Positions 15,546 through 24,018 of a DNA stretch of 45,274 bases are shown piece by piece. The stretch is from the NCBI RefSeq assembly GCF_023221775.1, contig NZ_JAKUDS010000020.1, positions 1 to 45,274 on the forward strand, written 5' to 3'. The translations under genes were made by a program, and so were the position numbers. This DNA is from Enterococcus cecorum (GTDB lineage: Bacteria > Bacillota > Bacilli > Lactobacillales > Enterococcaceae). Below the pieces are notes generated by a model that was not told the DNA's origin, ran no database searches, and worked only from the letters and a program-made list of their open reading frames with translations. How positions within the stretch are numbered: position 1 is the first letter of the stretch; each line of letters begins with the position of its first letter.

Positions 15546-17483
15546 TTGATTAATCGATGCCCAAATTGTGGCTATGAACCGGTGAATCAAGAATTAATCT
15601 GTCCTAATTGTGGGATGGAAATAAAAGAGAATGTCACCGAAAAATTGCATCATGAGTCGAAAGAAAATGATATAGCTACAAATGAGAATGCAATAAATGA
15701 GAAAGTAGAAGTACTTGATTTTGAAGATACAAAGGAATTAAATGACGATATTGTCTGGTCTGATTTACAAGATGAACCCATTGGTAAAGTAATGAAGAAT
15801 TTAGCTGAAGAGCATGATGTACAGCTTCCTGAAGACCAAATGGAAGAAATTGCAGCTGCCTTAGCCACAGATGAGGAAGAGTCTGAGCAAAATTCAAATA
15901 GCCTTTCTGAATTTGTAGAAGAACAACAAGAAAAATTAAAAGAAGCACAAGAAAATTCTCTTGATGAAAATCCAATTTTAGCTAGTTACCTTGAAAAGCA
16001 TAACGCTCAAAAAGAAGCACAAAAACAATCAGCACAATTGGTAGACACGACTGATTTAGATACTGAAATAGCCTCTGAAGAAGAGGAGTCCTTAGATGAA
16101 CGATTGACAGATGACGAAAAATTATTAGAAAATGAGCGTGAACTAAAGGAACAAAAGCCTTCTCGTCCACGTTTTGATCCAGATTATTTAGAAGAGGAAT
16201 CAACTGAATCTAGTGAAGATACGATATTTGCTACGATGAAAAAAATTGATGAATTGAATCCATCTGATACTTCAATTGAGGTGGAAGATGAAGACAAACC
16301 ATCTTCTAAAAAATGGCGCAATCTTGCAATTGTTGGCGCAGCGGTATTAGTTGTTGGCGGTGGATTTTATTATTCACATCTTCAACGTCAAAAAGAAAAT
16401 GAACAGCAAGTTGTTGAACAAATAGATAAACAGGTTGACCAGCTTGCGAAAAAAATAAACAACTTATATACCTCTAAGCAGGCGGATTATTTAAAGGATT
16501 CTGTTACTTTATCACAGATTAATGCACTGGAAAAAGAATTGAAGAACTTTGATGGACAAGAAGACTATCCAAAACTAAAAAATCAACTAGCAAAGGCCAA
16601 GGAACAGTTACTAAAAGTTCAAGATATCAACGGTTACTTTACTTCGCCAATCTTGCAAGCAGGTAAGTTGAATAAACAAGCTGTTTTAGATTATTCAAAG
16701 AAATTTGATCTGAAGTTGCTTGATAATCCTCAAACAGCTTTTGAAAAATTAGCAAACGAAGCAATTTTATTTGGACAAAAGGCTTATACAAATTATGAGA
16801 AAGCGCAAAATGCGACTGAAGAACTTACAAAGGGTTATAAAAATGGTTTGTTAGCAAGTTCTGTAACTCGTGAAAATTATCAAAAAGCCAAAAAATTAGT
16901 GGATCAATTAGCGAATAGTAAACAAAAGGATGAATTGGAAAAACAACTACAATCAATTGACCAAGCACTCTTAAAAAATGAACAAGAAACGAAGCAAGCG
17001 AATGTAGAAAATACGCAATCGCAAAACAATACTGTTGATAATTCTACACAAGCTGCAACATCAAGTTCTACTGTAGAGATTCCGTCTAATCCTACCAATA
17101 CGCAGCCAATTTATACTTCTAGAATCAATGAGCAAAACGAGATTTTATCTCCACAGAGTACACATCAAAGTGCTAACCAACCTTTGATTGCTAGTCGACC
17201 ATCTGATTTGCAAGATGTCAATAACCCTGCATGGCAATGGGCTGATGGGGTACAAAATCGTGTCCTACAAGCTTGCATCAGTAGAGGATATATTGTTAGT
17301 GGGGGCTATGTACTTGAACGCGTACGAATTGAAAATCAGGAAGGATACTATAATTTGTTTGCCGTATCGCCAAGTGCAAAATTTCCAAATGCAAGTCGTG
17401 AAAATCCAATTTACGTGGTAACCATTAATTGTAAAACAGGATTTTATAAAGGAAATGGGAATGATCACACGATTCGTTCGTAA
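15546..17483 (+). CDS. mapZ: Cell division site-positioning protein MapZ, with N-terminal zinc ribbon
   Basis: A 645-residue membrane protein that in streptococci marks the division site ahead of FtsZ. The C-terminus (NPAWQWADGVQNRVL, RGYIVSGGYVLERV, EGYYNLF, INCKTGFYKGNG) matches the extracellular C-terminal domain of pneumococcal MapZ, and QDINGYF...SPILQAGKLNKQAV matches its stalk. Layout: zinc ribbon (Cys5, Cys8, Cys19, Cys22), a long acidic cytoplasmic part, one membrane helix (about 257-277), an extracellular helical region, a Ser/Thr/Asn linker (about 480-560) and the C-terminal domain. The TTG start has AAGGAGCG upstream. The streptococcal protein I know lacks the zinc ribbon. Confidence 0.85.
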   Translation: MINRCPNCGYEPVNQELICPNCGMEIKENVTEKLHHESKENDIATNENAINEKVEVLDFEDTKELNDDIVWSDLQDEPIGKVMKNLAEEHDVQLPEDQMEEIAAALATDEEESEQNSNSLSEFVEEQQEKLKEAQENSLDENPILASYLEKHNAQKEAQKQSAQLVDTTDLDTEIASEEEESLDERLTDDEKLLENERELKEQKPSRPRFDPDYLEEESTESSEDTIFATMKKIDELNPSDTSIEVEDEDKPSSKKWRNLAIVGAAVLVVGGGFYYSHLQRQKENEQQVVEQIDKQVDQLAKKINNLYTSKQADYLKDSVTLSQINALEKELKNFDGQEDYPKLKNQLAKAKEQLLKVQDINGYFTSPILQAGKLNKQAVLDYSKKFDLKLLDNPQTAFEKLANEAILFGQKAYTNYEKAQNATEELTKGYKNGLLASSVTRENYQKAKKLVDQLANSKQKDELEKQLQSIDQALLKNEQETKQANVENTQSQNNTVDNSTQAATSSSTVEIPSNPTNTQPIYTSRINEQNEILSPQSTHQSANQPLIASRPSDLQDVNNPAWQWADGVQNRVLQACISRGYIVSGGYVLERVRIENQEGYYNLFAVSPSAKFPNASRENPIYVVTINCKTGFYKGNGNDHTIRS

Positions 17484-17501
17484 GTAATCAATCATTTCAT
17501 A

Positions 17502-17530
17502 TTGCTATAACTCTCTTTTTTCGATATGAT
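17502..17530 (+). promoter_or_regulatory. Possible azlC promoter inside the mapZ terminator
   Basis: TTGCTA, 17 bases, TATGAT. The -10 box lies in the top of the left arm of the terminator hairpin, so a transcript from here would start near the loop and lack the left arm. Confidence 0.5.
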
Positions 17531-17563
17531 AAGAACATCATATTTGAAAAAGGGAGTTTTTTT
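17509..17563 (+). terminator. Terminator between mapZ and azlC, overlapping the azlC ribosome binding site
   Basis: A 22-position stem with one mismatch (CTCTCTTTTTTCGATATGAT-type arm with its complement), 6-nt loop AAGAAC and T7 ending at the azlC ATG. The right arm contains GGGAG, the only ribosome binding site for azlC. Confidence 0.85.
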
Positions 17564-18262
17564 ATGCAGTCAGGTTTAACCTTTAAACAAGGTGTAAAAG
17601 ATTGTTTGCCTACTGTACTAGGTTATATTGGTATTGGTTTTGCTATGGGAGTAGTAGGTAAAGGTGTTGGTTTATCGGTGATACAAGTCGGGATGATGTC
17701 AATTTTGGTCTATGCTGGCAGCGCTCAATTTATTATTTGTGGACTTTTAGCTTTAAATGCTCCGATATCCAGTATAGTAATAACGGTTTTTATGGTCAAT
17801 TTTCGCCATTTTTTGATGAGCTTATCAGTAGCTCAACATTTTAAACAAGCAAACCTTTGGAATCGAATCGGCTTAGGTACTTTATTAACAGATGAATCCT
17901 ATGGTGTATTAACTGTGGAATTATTAAAAAATAAAAGCGTGACTAGTCAATGGTTGCATGGATTAAATCTAACGGCATACTTAAGTTGGATTCTCGCAAC
18001 AATGGCAGGAGCACTATTTGGCGGCTTCATTCATAATCCTGAAACATTTGGCTTAGATTTTGCTTTAATTGCCATGTTTTTGGGGCTATTTTTGTTTCAA
18101 GTTGAACAGCCTTTCAAAAACAAAATGAAAAAAACGATACTATTGTTATTAAGTATTTTTGTGACACTTATTCTTTTTATGAGAATTTCAACTGCCGAAG
18201 TAGCTGTACTTGCTGCAACTTTATTTGGTTGTTTGGTGGGGGTGCTTACACATGAATGTTAA
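17564..18262 (+). CDS. azlC: Branched-chain amino-acid exporter large subunit AzlC
   Basis: A 232-residue membrane protein with about seven hydrophobic segments. Motifs YIGIGFAMGVV, AGSAQF and NFRHFLMS are typical of the AzlC family, which with AzlD exports branched-chain amino acids or analogues. The ribosome binding site GGGAG is seven bases from the ATG, within a hairpin. The gene overlaps azlD by 11 bases. Confidence 0.9.
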   Translation: MQSGLTFKQGVKDCLPTVLGYIGIGFAMGVVGKGVGLSVIQVGMMSILVYAGSAQFIICGLLALNAPISSIVITVFMVNFRHFLMSLSVAQHFKQANLWNRIGLGTLLTDESYGVLTVELLKNKSVTSQWLHGLNLTAYLSWILATMAGALFGGFIHNPETFGLDFALIAMFLGLFLFQVEQPFKNKMKKTILLLLSIFVTLILFMRISTAEVAVLAATLFGCLVGVLTHEC

Positions 18263-18572
18263 TTACTATTTTTTAATATTGTTGTGTGGCTTAGTTACTT
18301 GGCTGCCACGTATTTTGCCATTTATATTTTCAAGTAAAATACAGTTTCCTAAAAAAGTTGAAGTTTTTATGAGTTATTTACCTCTGTGTATACTTGCAGC
18401 ATTATTTTTCCAAAGTTTATTTGATTTTCATGAAAATAGTTGGCCGCAATTAAAAATTCCTGAATTGATTGCTTGTATTCCCACGCTTTTTGTAGGATAC
18501 TATAGTAAAGATTTAATGAAAATTGTTTTAACAGGCATTATATCGATTGCTGTTATTAGATTATTTTTATAG
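18252..18572 (+). CDS. azlD: Branched-chain amino-acid exporter small subunit AzlD
   Basis: A 106-residue membrane protein with three to four hydrophobic segments and TWLPRILPFIF near the N-terminus, typical of AzlD. The ATG at 18252 overlaps the azlC end by 11 bases, indicating coupled translation; longer in-frame starts lie inside azlC and lack better signals. It forms the exporter with AzlC. Confidence 0.88.
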   Translation: MNVNYYFLILLCGLVTWLPRILPFIFSSKIQFPKKVEVFMSYLPLCILAALFFQSLFDFHENSWPQLKIPELIACIPTLFVGYYSKDLMKIVLTGIISIAVIRLFL

Positions 18573-18582
18573 AGGAGATTTT

Positions 18583-19434
18583 ATGAACCATTTATTAGCA
18601 ACGGTAATCAGTGGCTTGGTCATTGATGAAAATGAAAAGTATTATTTTGTTCAAAAAGAAGGCCATACTTTTCGAGTATATAAAGAAGAGCTAGTTACTT
18701 CAATTGGTCAAATGGTAGAAGGTTTTACCTATTTGAATCAAAAGCAACAATTAGCAATGACGACCAAAATTCCAAAAGTACGTCAAGGACATTATGCTTT
18801 TAGTAAGGTCACTGAAGTTAGAAAAGATTTAGGTGTATTTTTAGACATCGGTTTGCCAGATAAAGAAATGGTCTTATCATTGGACGAATTACCAACCTTA
18901 ACCAATCTTTGGCCAAAAGTAGGCGATGAATTATTGATTGGCTTACGAGTGGATGATAAAGCACGTATCTGGGCAACATTAGCTGATGAAAAAATTTTTA
19001 AGGCGATGAGTCGTAAAGCCAATGAATCCATGCATAATCAAAATGTTCAAGCACGTGTGTATCGTTTGAAAATGGCCGGGACTTATGTTTTAACTCAAGA
19101 TTTTTATCTAGGGTTCATTCATCCAACTGAGCGTTATGCAGAGCCAAGATTAGGTGAATTAGTGGATGCACGTGTGATTGGTTTGCGTGAAGATGGTGTA
19201 TTATATTTATCCATGAAGCCACGAAGCTATGAAGCTATTTCTGAGGACGCGCAAATGATTTTAGCCTATCTTAACCAATCAGCAAGTAAATCGATGCCTT
19301 ATACTGACAAGAGCTCACCTGAAGAAATCAAACAATTATTTGGTATCAGCAAAGGACAATTTAAGCGTGCTCTAGGTCACTTAATGAAACAAAATTTAAT
19401 TGAACAAGTTGACGGCAAGACAAATCTACTATAA
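18583..19434 (+). CDS. cvfB: S1-type RNA-binding protein CvfB/YitL
   Basis: A 283-residue cytoplasmic protein with several S1-like beta-barrel domains (VRKDLGVFLDIGLPDKEMVL; DFYLGFIHPTE; LVDARVIGLREDGVLYLSMKP) and a C-terminal winged-helix-like part (SPEEIKQLFGISKGQFKRALGHL). This layout is that of CvfB, an RNA-binding regulator of virulence and metabolism in staphylococci. The start ATG has AGAGGAG upstream. It begins 10 bases after azlD and is probably read from the same transcript. Confidence 0.88.
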   Translation: MNHLLATVISGLVIDENEKYYFVQKEGHTFRVYKEELVTSIGQMVEGFTYLNQKQQLAMTTKIPKVRQGHYAFSKVTEVRKDLGVFLDIGLPDKEMVLSLDELPTLTNLWPKVGDELLIGLRVDDKARIWATLADEKIFKAMSRKANESMHNQNVQARVYRLKMAGTYVLTQDFYLGFIHPTERYAEPRLGELVDARVIGLREDGVLYLSMKPRSYEAISEDAQMILAYLNQSASKSMPYTDKSSPEEIKQLFGISKGQFKRALGHLMKQNLIEQVDGKTNLL

Positions 19435-19476
19435 AATTTTTATTGAATCATGATGGAATAGTAGGGGGTATATGTC

Positions 19477-19944
19477 ATGAATACAATGGCAACCTTAAAT
19501 AAAATAAAAAAATTGTTGCATGATTCGGGATTTAAGTTAACCCCGCAAAGAGAGGCAACGTTATTAGTCTTGCTTGAAAATGAGAAAGATCATTTGTCAG
19601 CTGAAGAAATTTATTTTTTTGTGAAACGTAAAAATCCTGATATTGGTTTAGCCACAGTTTATCGTACGCTTGAAATTTTAACAGAATTAAAAGTAGTGGA
19701 TAAGGTTAGTTTTAATGATGGTGTGGCACGCTATGATTTAAGAAAAGAAGGGGCCAAACGTTTTCACCATCATCTATTGTGTTTAGAATGTGGCAATATT
19801 GAGGAGATTGAAGAAGATTTACTTGGAAGTGTAGAAGAAGTGGTGGAAAAAAGATATCATTTCTTAGTGAAAGACCATCGCTTAACTTTTCATGGAATTT
19901 GTAAAAACTGTCAAGCAAAACATAAACTAGAAGGGAGAAGTTAA
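19477..19944 (+). CDS. fur: Fur-family metal-responsive repressor
   Basis: A 155-residue DNA-binding protein. It has an N-terminal winged helix (DSGFKLTPQREATLLVLLE, GLATVYRTLEIL) and a C-terminal metal-binding dimer domain with HHHLLCLECGN and CKNCQ, so two CxxC zinc pairs. Members respond to iron, zinc or peroxide (Fur, Zur, PerR). Fur is preferred on context with enterococcal gene order, but the metal cannot be settled by eye. AGGGGG precedes the ATG by eight bases. The next gene, xerD-like, begins 47 bases downstream. Confidence 0.85.
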   Translation: MNTMATLNKIKKLLHDSGFKLTPQREATLLVLLENEKDHLSAEEIYFFVKRKNPDIGLATVYRTLEILTELKVVDKVSFNDGVARYDLRKEGAKRFHHHLLCLECGNIEEIEEDLLGSVEEVVEKRYHFLVKDHRLTFHGICKNCQAKHKLEGRS

Positions 19945-19991
19945 AGGATCTTTCCTTACTTCTGCCTTTTTTTAAGGATAGGAGATATGAC

Positions 19992-20879
19992 ATGGAGAAG
20001 GATTTACAGGCATATCTAGAGTATCTGGTAGAAAGTAAGCATCTAGCTGCCAATACTTTAGCGAGCTATCATCGTGATTTAGATCAATATTTGAATTACT
20101 TAAAAGCCTGTCATATCGTTGATTTGGAATCTGTTCAAAAAATCCATGTTCAACAATATCTCAGATTGTTGCATGAAAAAAAACGAGCGACGTCTTCAAT
20201 TATGCGGATGCTCAGTAGTATTAAAAATTTTCATCTCTATTTACAGTTGCAACAAAAAACAACACATAATCCAGCAAGCACGATTGAGATGGCTAAACTT
20301 GCGCCAAAAGTTCCTACGTATTTGACCGTTTCTGAAGTTAATCATTTATTACAACAGCCTGATATTACAACTCATAAAGGAATTCGAGACCGTGCAATTT
20401 TAGAATTATTATATGCAACGGGATTAAAAGTGAGCGAGTGCATTGCGTTAAAAGTTCAAGAAGTTCATACGGATTTGGCTTATTTGGAGTATCAAGCAAA
20501 AGGCAAAAAAATTCGCGTCTTACCATTAGGCAGTGAATGTGTGAAATGGTTACAAATGTATTTAATCAAAAGTCGGAAGGTATTTGCAAAAAATCAAGAG
20601 GAACAAGTTTTGTTTTTAACTCAACAAGGAAAAGCATTTACGCGACAAGGATTATGGAAAAATATGAAACAATACGTGTTGCAAGCAGGCTTGAAAAAAG
20701 AAGTGACTCCACAAACATTGCGGCATTCATTGGCTATTCATTTATTGGAAAATGGAGCTGATTTAGCAAGTGTTCAGGAATTGTTGGGTCATGTAGACTT
20801 ATCGACGACACAAATGTATGTTCAGGCAACTAAAAAGCGATTAAGCGAATCCTACCAACAATATTTTCCAAGAGCATAG
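19992..20879 (+). CDS. XerD-like tyrosine recombinase family protein with altered active site
   Basis: A 295-residue protein with an N-terminal SAM-like DNA-binding domain (residues 1-85) and a C-terminal tyrosine recombinase domain. The catalytic set is incomplete. In the motif normally reading TGLRVSE the Arg is Lys146 (codon AAA). In the HxLRH motif the first His is Gln241 (CAA), while Arg244, His267 (LLGH) and Tyr276 (TTQMYV) remain. XerD normally resolves chromosome dimers with XerC at dif. Like the streptococcal XerD-like gene it lies directly before scpA, and it may act as a DNA-binding protein rather than a recombinase. GATAGGAGA precedes the ATG. Confidence 0.85.
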   Translation: MEKDLQAYLEYLVESKHLAANTLASYHRDLDQYLNYLKACHIVDLESVQKIHVQQYLRLLHEKKRATSSIMRMLSSIKNFHLYLQLQQKTTHNPASTIEMAKLAPKVPTYLTVSEVNHLLQQPDITTHKGIRDRAILELLYATGLKVSECIALKVQEVHTDLAYLEYQAKGKKIRVLPLGSECVKWLQMYLIKSRKVFAKNQEEQVLFLTQQGKAFTRQGLWKNMKQYVLQAGLKKEVTPQTLRHSLAIHLLENGADLASVQELLGHVDLSTTQMYVQATKKRLSESYQQYFPRA

Positions 20880-20894
20880 AAATGAGGTATCTAT

Positions 20895-21635
20895 TTGGAA
20901 CTGCAATTTAAGCTTGAAGGTTTTGAAGGACCTTTAGACTTACTTTTACATTTAATAAATAAATTGGAAATTGATATATATGATATTCCGATTGCTGAAA
21001 TTACAGAGCAATATCTGGAATATCTTCATGCTATGCAAACTTTTGAATTAGAGATTGCCGGTGAGTATATTGTTATGGCGGCGACTTTGATGGCCATGAA
21101 AAGTAAAATGCTTTTACCTACGCAGCAAGTGATTTTTGATGAAGAATCTGAGTATGAAGAAGACCCCCGCGAGGCATTGGTCGAACAATTATTAGAATAC
21201 CGTAGATATAAATATGCTGCTAAAGAATTATCTAAAAAAGCTGAAGAACGTAGCCAATATTACACCAAACGTCCAAGCGATTTACACGAATTCCAACAAG
21301 AGATTCGTTTAGATTTAAATCAGGTAAATACAATCGACTTATTCCTAGCTTTTCATCATATTTTAGAAAAGCAAAAGCGTAAAATGAATGTTGAAGCTAC
21401 CATTGTGGCTGATGAATTTAGTATTGAAGATAAAATGGATGAAATAAAAGAGAAGTTGCTTCGTTTATCGGATAATCAGGGGCTCACGTTGGATAGTTTG
21501 CTTACAACTTACAATCGTAGTGAAATTGTGATTACATTTATGGCCTTATTAGAATTGATGAAACACCAACAAATTAGGGTAACACAAGCATCCATACATG
21601 CTCCCCTGTATTTGTATCGTGTGGAAGGAGAGTAA
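20895..21635 (+). CDS. scpA: Segregation and condensation protein A
   Basis: A 246-residue kleisin that bridges the SMC dimer in chromosome condensation. The N-terminal helical domain has FEGPLDLLLHLINKLEIDIYDI, typical of ScpA, and the C-terminal winged helix binds the SMC head. The TTG start follows ATGAGGT. Two bases separate it from scpB, so the two genes are translated together, as expected for subunits of one complex. Confidence 0.96.
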   Translation: MELQFKLEGFEGPLDLLLHLINKLEIDIYDIPIAEITEQYLEYLHAMQTFELEIAGEYIVMAATLMAMKSKMLLPTQQVIFDEESEYEEDPREALVEQLLEYRRYKYAAKELSKKAEERSQYYTKRPSDLHEFQQEIRLDLNQVNTIDLFLAFHHILEKQKRKMNVEATIVADEFSIEDKMDEIKEKLLRLSDNQGLTLDSLLTTYNRSEIVITFMALLELMKHQQIRVTQASIHAPLYLYRVEGE

Positions 21636-21637
21636 TT

Positions 21638-22234
21638 TTGGATATTAGTCAGATTGAAGCTTTACTATTTGTTGCTGGTGACGAGGGCATGAGTCTACCT
21701 GAATTAAGTTATGTCTTATCAGCCTCGGAAGATTACGTTTTTGAAGGCTTAACGAAATTAAATCAGAAGTATCAGCAAGATGTCAATTGTGCTATTGAGA
21801 TCAAAGAATTTGCTAATCGTTATAGGATGACTACTAAGGGCAAGTACCAAACTGTCTTACAAAAATATAGTCAGTCCCCCTTGGCTACTCGACTATCGCA
21901 GGCGGCTTTAGAAACATTAGCTGTAATCGCCTATAAACAGCCAATTACGAGAGTGGAGGTAGACCAAGTACGGGGAGTAAATTCTAGTGCTTCAATTCAA
22001 AAACTATTGAATTTTCAACTAATCGAGGAAAAAGGTAGACTAGATGCACCGGGTCGTCCGAGAATCTATGGCACAACCGATTATTTTATGGATTATTTTG
22101 GATTAAAGAATATTGAAGAGTTACCAGATATCACTGAGATGGAAGCTGACTTAACGCAAGAACAAGCACAATATTTATTTAAAGACCTTGCTGAGTTAGA
22201 TTTTCCAGAAGATATAGCGAATCATGAGGAATAA
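21638..22234 (+). CDS. scpB: Segregation and condensation protein B
   Basis: A 198-residue protein with two winged-helix domains. DISQIEALLFVAGDEGMSL and LETLAVIAYKQPITRVEVDQVRGVNS are family hallmarks. It binds ScpA in the SMC complex. The TTG start follows AAGGAGAG. Its 3' end overlaps slightly with possible upstream starts of the next gene. Confidence 0.96.
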   Translation: MDISQIEALLFVAGDEGMSLPELSYVLSASEDYVFEGLTKLNQKYQQDVNCAIEIKEFANRYRMTTKGKYQTVLQKYSQSPLATRLSQAALETLAVIAYKQPITRVEVDQVRGVNSSASIQKLLNFQLIEEKGRLDAPGRPRIYGTTDYFMDYFGLKNIEELPDITEMEADLTQEQAQYLFKDLAELDFPEDIANHEE

Positions 22235-22253
22235 TCAAGAAAAGAGGGATGAT

Positions 22254-22970
22254 ATGGAAAGATTGCAAAAAGTAATTGCACATGCTGGAGTGGCTTCTAG
22301 AAGAAAAGCCGAGCAACTTATTTTAGAGGGAAAAGTAAAAGTGAATGGGCAAATCGTCAACACATTGGGCGTCAAAGTTTCTGATACGGATGAAGTGAGT
22401 GTGGAAGATGTCCCAATTTATCAAGAAGAGCCAGTTTATTACTTGTTCTATAAACCACGAGGAGTAATTACTGCTGTTGAGGATGACAAGGGCCGCCAAG
22501 TAGTAACTGATTACTTTACGGATGTTGCGCAACGAATTTATCCGGTTGGGCGATTAGATTATGATACTTCTGGCTTATTATTATTAACTAATGACGGTGA
22601 TTTTGCTCAGCGTTTGACTCATCCTAAACATGAAGTGGAAAAAATCTATGTAGCAAAAGTTAAAGGAATAGCAGATTCAAAAAAACTATATCCTCTAACA
22701 AAAGGTTTACGTTATCAAAAAGAAAGCTATGCACCGGCTAGATACGAAATCTTGTCAACCAATCAGCAAAATCAGACAAGTATTGTAAAATTGATTATTC
22801 ATGAAGGTAAAAACCATCAAGTAAAAAATATGTTTCAAGCAATTGACTTACCAGTAATCAAATTAAAACGTGAAGGATATGGTGATTTAACACTAGGCAA
22901 TCTTCGTCCAGGACAATATCGCCCACTTACAAATAAAGAAGTTAAACACCTATTTCATCTTTCAAAGTAA
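22254..22970 (+). CDS. rluB: 23S rRNA pseudouridine synthase B
   Basis: A 238-residue RsuA/RluB-type enzyme that makes pseudouridine in the large-subunit RNA. It has an N-terminal S4 domain (ERLQKVIAHAGVASRRKAEQLI) and a catalytic domain with GRLDYDTSGLLLLTNDG, where the first Asp of that motif is the nucleophile. The ATG at 22254 has GAGGG six bases upstream; an ATG ten codons earlier has no ribosome binding site. It lies 19 bases after scpB in the usual scpA-scpB-rluB order. Confidence 0.94.
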   Translation: MERLQKVIAHAGVASRRKAEQLILEGKVKVNGQIVNTLGVKVSDTDEVSVEDVPIYQEEPVYYLFYKPRGVITAVEDDKGRQVVTDYFTDVAQRIYPVGRLDYDTSGLLLLTNDGDFAQRLTHPKHEVEKIYVAKVKGIADSKKLYPLTKGLRYQKESYAPARYEILSTNQQNQTSIVKLIIHEGKNHQVKNMFQAIDLPVIKLKREGYGDLTLGNLRPGQYRPLTNKEVKHLFHLSK

Positions 22971-23007
22971 TTTTTGTATGAGAATTCACAAAAGTAAATC
23001 AAAATAC

Positions 23008-23035
23008 TTGTATTATTCTTACATAGGTGTATAAT
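23008..23035 (+). promoter_or_regulatory. Promoter of the FMN riboswitch/ribU unit
   Basis: TTGTAT, 16 bases, TATAAT, about 30 bases before the aptamer. Confidence 0.75.
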
Positions 23036-23065
23036 GTAGCTGAACTTGAAAAAATATAATAAGGT

Positions 23066-23193
23066 TCGTCTTCAGGGGCAGGGTGAAATTCCCGACCGGT
23101 GGTGATAGTCCACGACCTGTTTAACAAATTTGATGTTAAATGGCTGAGCTGGTGAAATTCCAGTACCGACAGTATAGTCTGGATAAAGAAGAT
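23066..23193 (+). ncRNA. FMN riboswitch (RFN element) upstream of ribU
   Basis: Conserved aptamer segments are all present: CTTCAGGGGCAGGGTG, AATTCCCGACCGGTGGT, GGTGAAATTCCAGTACCGAC and AGTATAGTCTGGAT. FMN binding in this family turns riboflavin genes off. A terminator at 23232 gives a transcriptional switch. The region up to ribU also has a second set of complementary stretches (see findings). Confidence 0.97.
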
Positions 23194-23231
23194 TGGCGTA
23201 TTTGATTTACTCTATTTTTGTGTAAAGCTGT

Positions 23232-23266
23232 ACTCTATTTTTCCCTGAGAAAGATAGAGTTTTTTT
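23232..23266 (+). terminator. Terminator of the FMN riboswitch expression platform
   Basis: The 12-bp stem ACTCTATTTTTC/GAAAGATAGAGT (one G-T pair, 5-nt loop) is followed by T6. It lies between the aptamer and ribU. A 12-base copy of the left arm region (TACTCTATTTTT) lies 23 bases upstream. Confidence 0.88.
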
Positions 23267-23375
23267 GTATCAAGGATGTGAGGCAGCTCGATCAGACATG
23301 AAAGCTAGATTTACACAAAAAGGTAGTTAGATAGGTTCATTCATGAAGATGGATCCTTGTAAGGAGGATTAATTT

Positions 23376-23978
23376 ATGAAGAATAGTAGAGTTCAAAAAT
23401 TAGTTGGGGTAGCTGTGTTAGCTGCGATGGCCTTGGTATTGCAATATTTGGCTTTTCCGATATTGCCTGCCTTTAGTTTTCTTAAGATTGATTTTAGCGA
23501 TATTCCAATCTTATTGAGTATGTTCTTATTTGGTCCGCTAGCTGGAGTAGGTACAGCGTTTCTACGTTCGTTCCTACATTTATTGACAACTGGCATTGCC
23601 GATCCTGCCAATATGGTTGGCGATGTGGCTAGTTTTTTAGCGAGTATGGTGTTTGCTTTACCTATTTATGTATTTTTTAAGGATACCGCAAAGAAAGCCA
23701 ATCGTTATCTTGGTTTATTTGTTGGAATTTGTTCGCTAACCGTCTTTATGAGTATTGCCAATTATTTTGTCATTACGCCATTATATTTGCATTTTTACTC
23801 ATTATCTGCCAATCAAATGTTAGGTATGGCTTTAAGCAAGTATATTGCAATTGGTATTGTACCATTTAATATTATTAAAGGTGGTTTTGTTTCATTAGTT
23901 TTTGTTGTTTTACATGCCAAATTATTACCTTGGTTATCACGAAAAACGATGAGAAACACACCTGTGAAAACACATTAA
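23376..23978 (+). CDS. ribU: Riboflavin ECF transporter S component
   Basis: A 200-residue membrane protein with about six helices that captures riboflavin for an energy-coupling factor transporter; the shared ATPases and EcfT are encoded elsewhere. LKIDFSDIPILLSMFLFGPLAG is the conserved ligand-binding loop region of RibU. Control by the FMN riboswitch upstream confirms the substrate. The ATG is preceded by AAGGAGG. It is monocistronic, with a terminator after the gene. Confidence 0.96.
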   Translation: MKNSRVQKLVGVAVLAAMALVLQYLAFPILPAFSFLKIDFSDIPILLSMFLFGPLAGVGTAFLRSFLHLLTTGIADPANMVGDVASFLASMVFALPIYVFFKDTAKKANRYLGLFVGICSLTVFMSIANYFVITPLYLHFYSLSANQMLGMALSKYIAIGIVPFNIIKGGFVSLVFVVLHAKLLPWLSRKTMRNTPVKTH

Positions 23979-23988
23979 AAATTATTTT

Positions 23989-24018
23989 AGCTCCCTAAAT
24001 TTTTCGGGGGGCTTTTTC
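23989..24018 (+). terminator. Terminator of ribU
   Basis: Stem AGCTCCC/GGGGGCT (one G-T pair) with an 11-nt loop, then T5. Confidence 0.85.
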
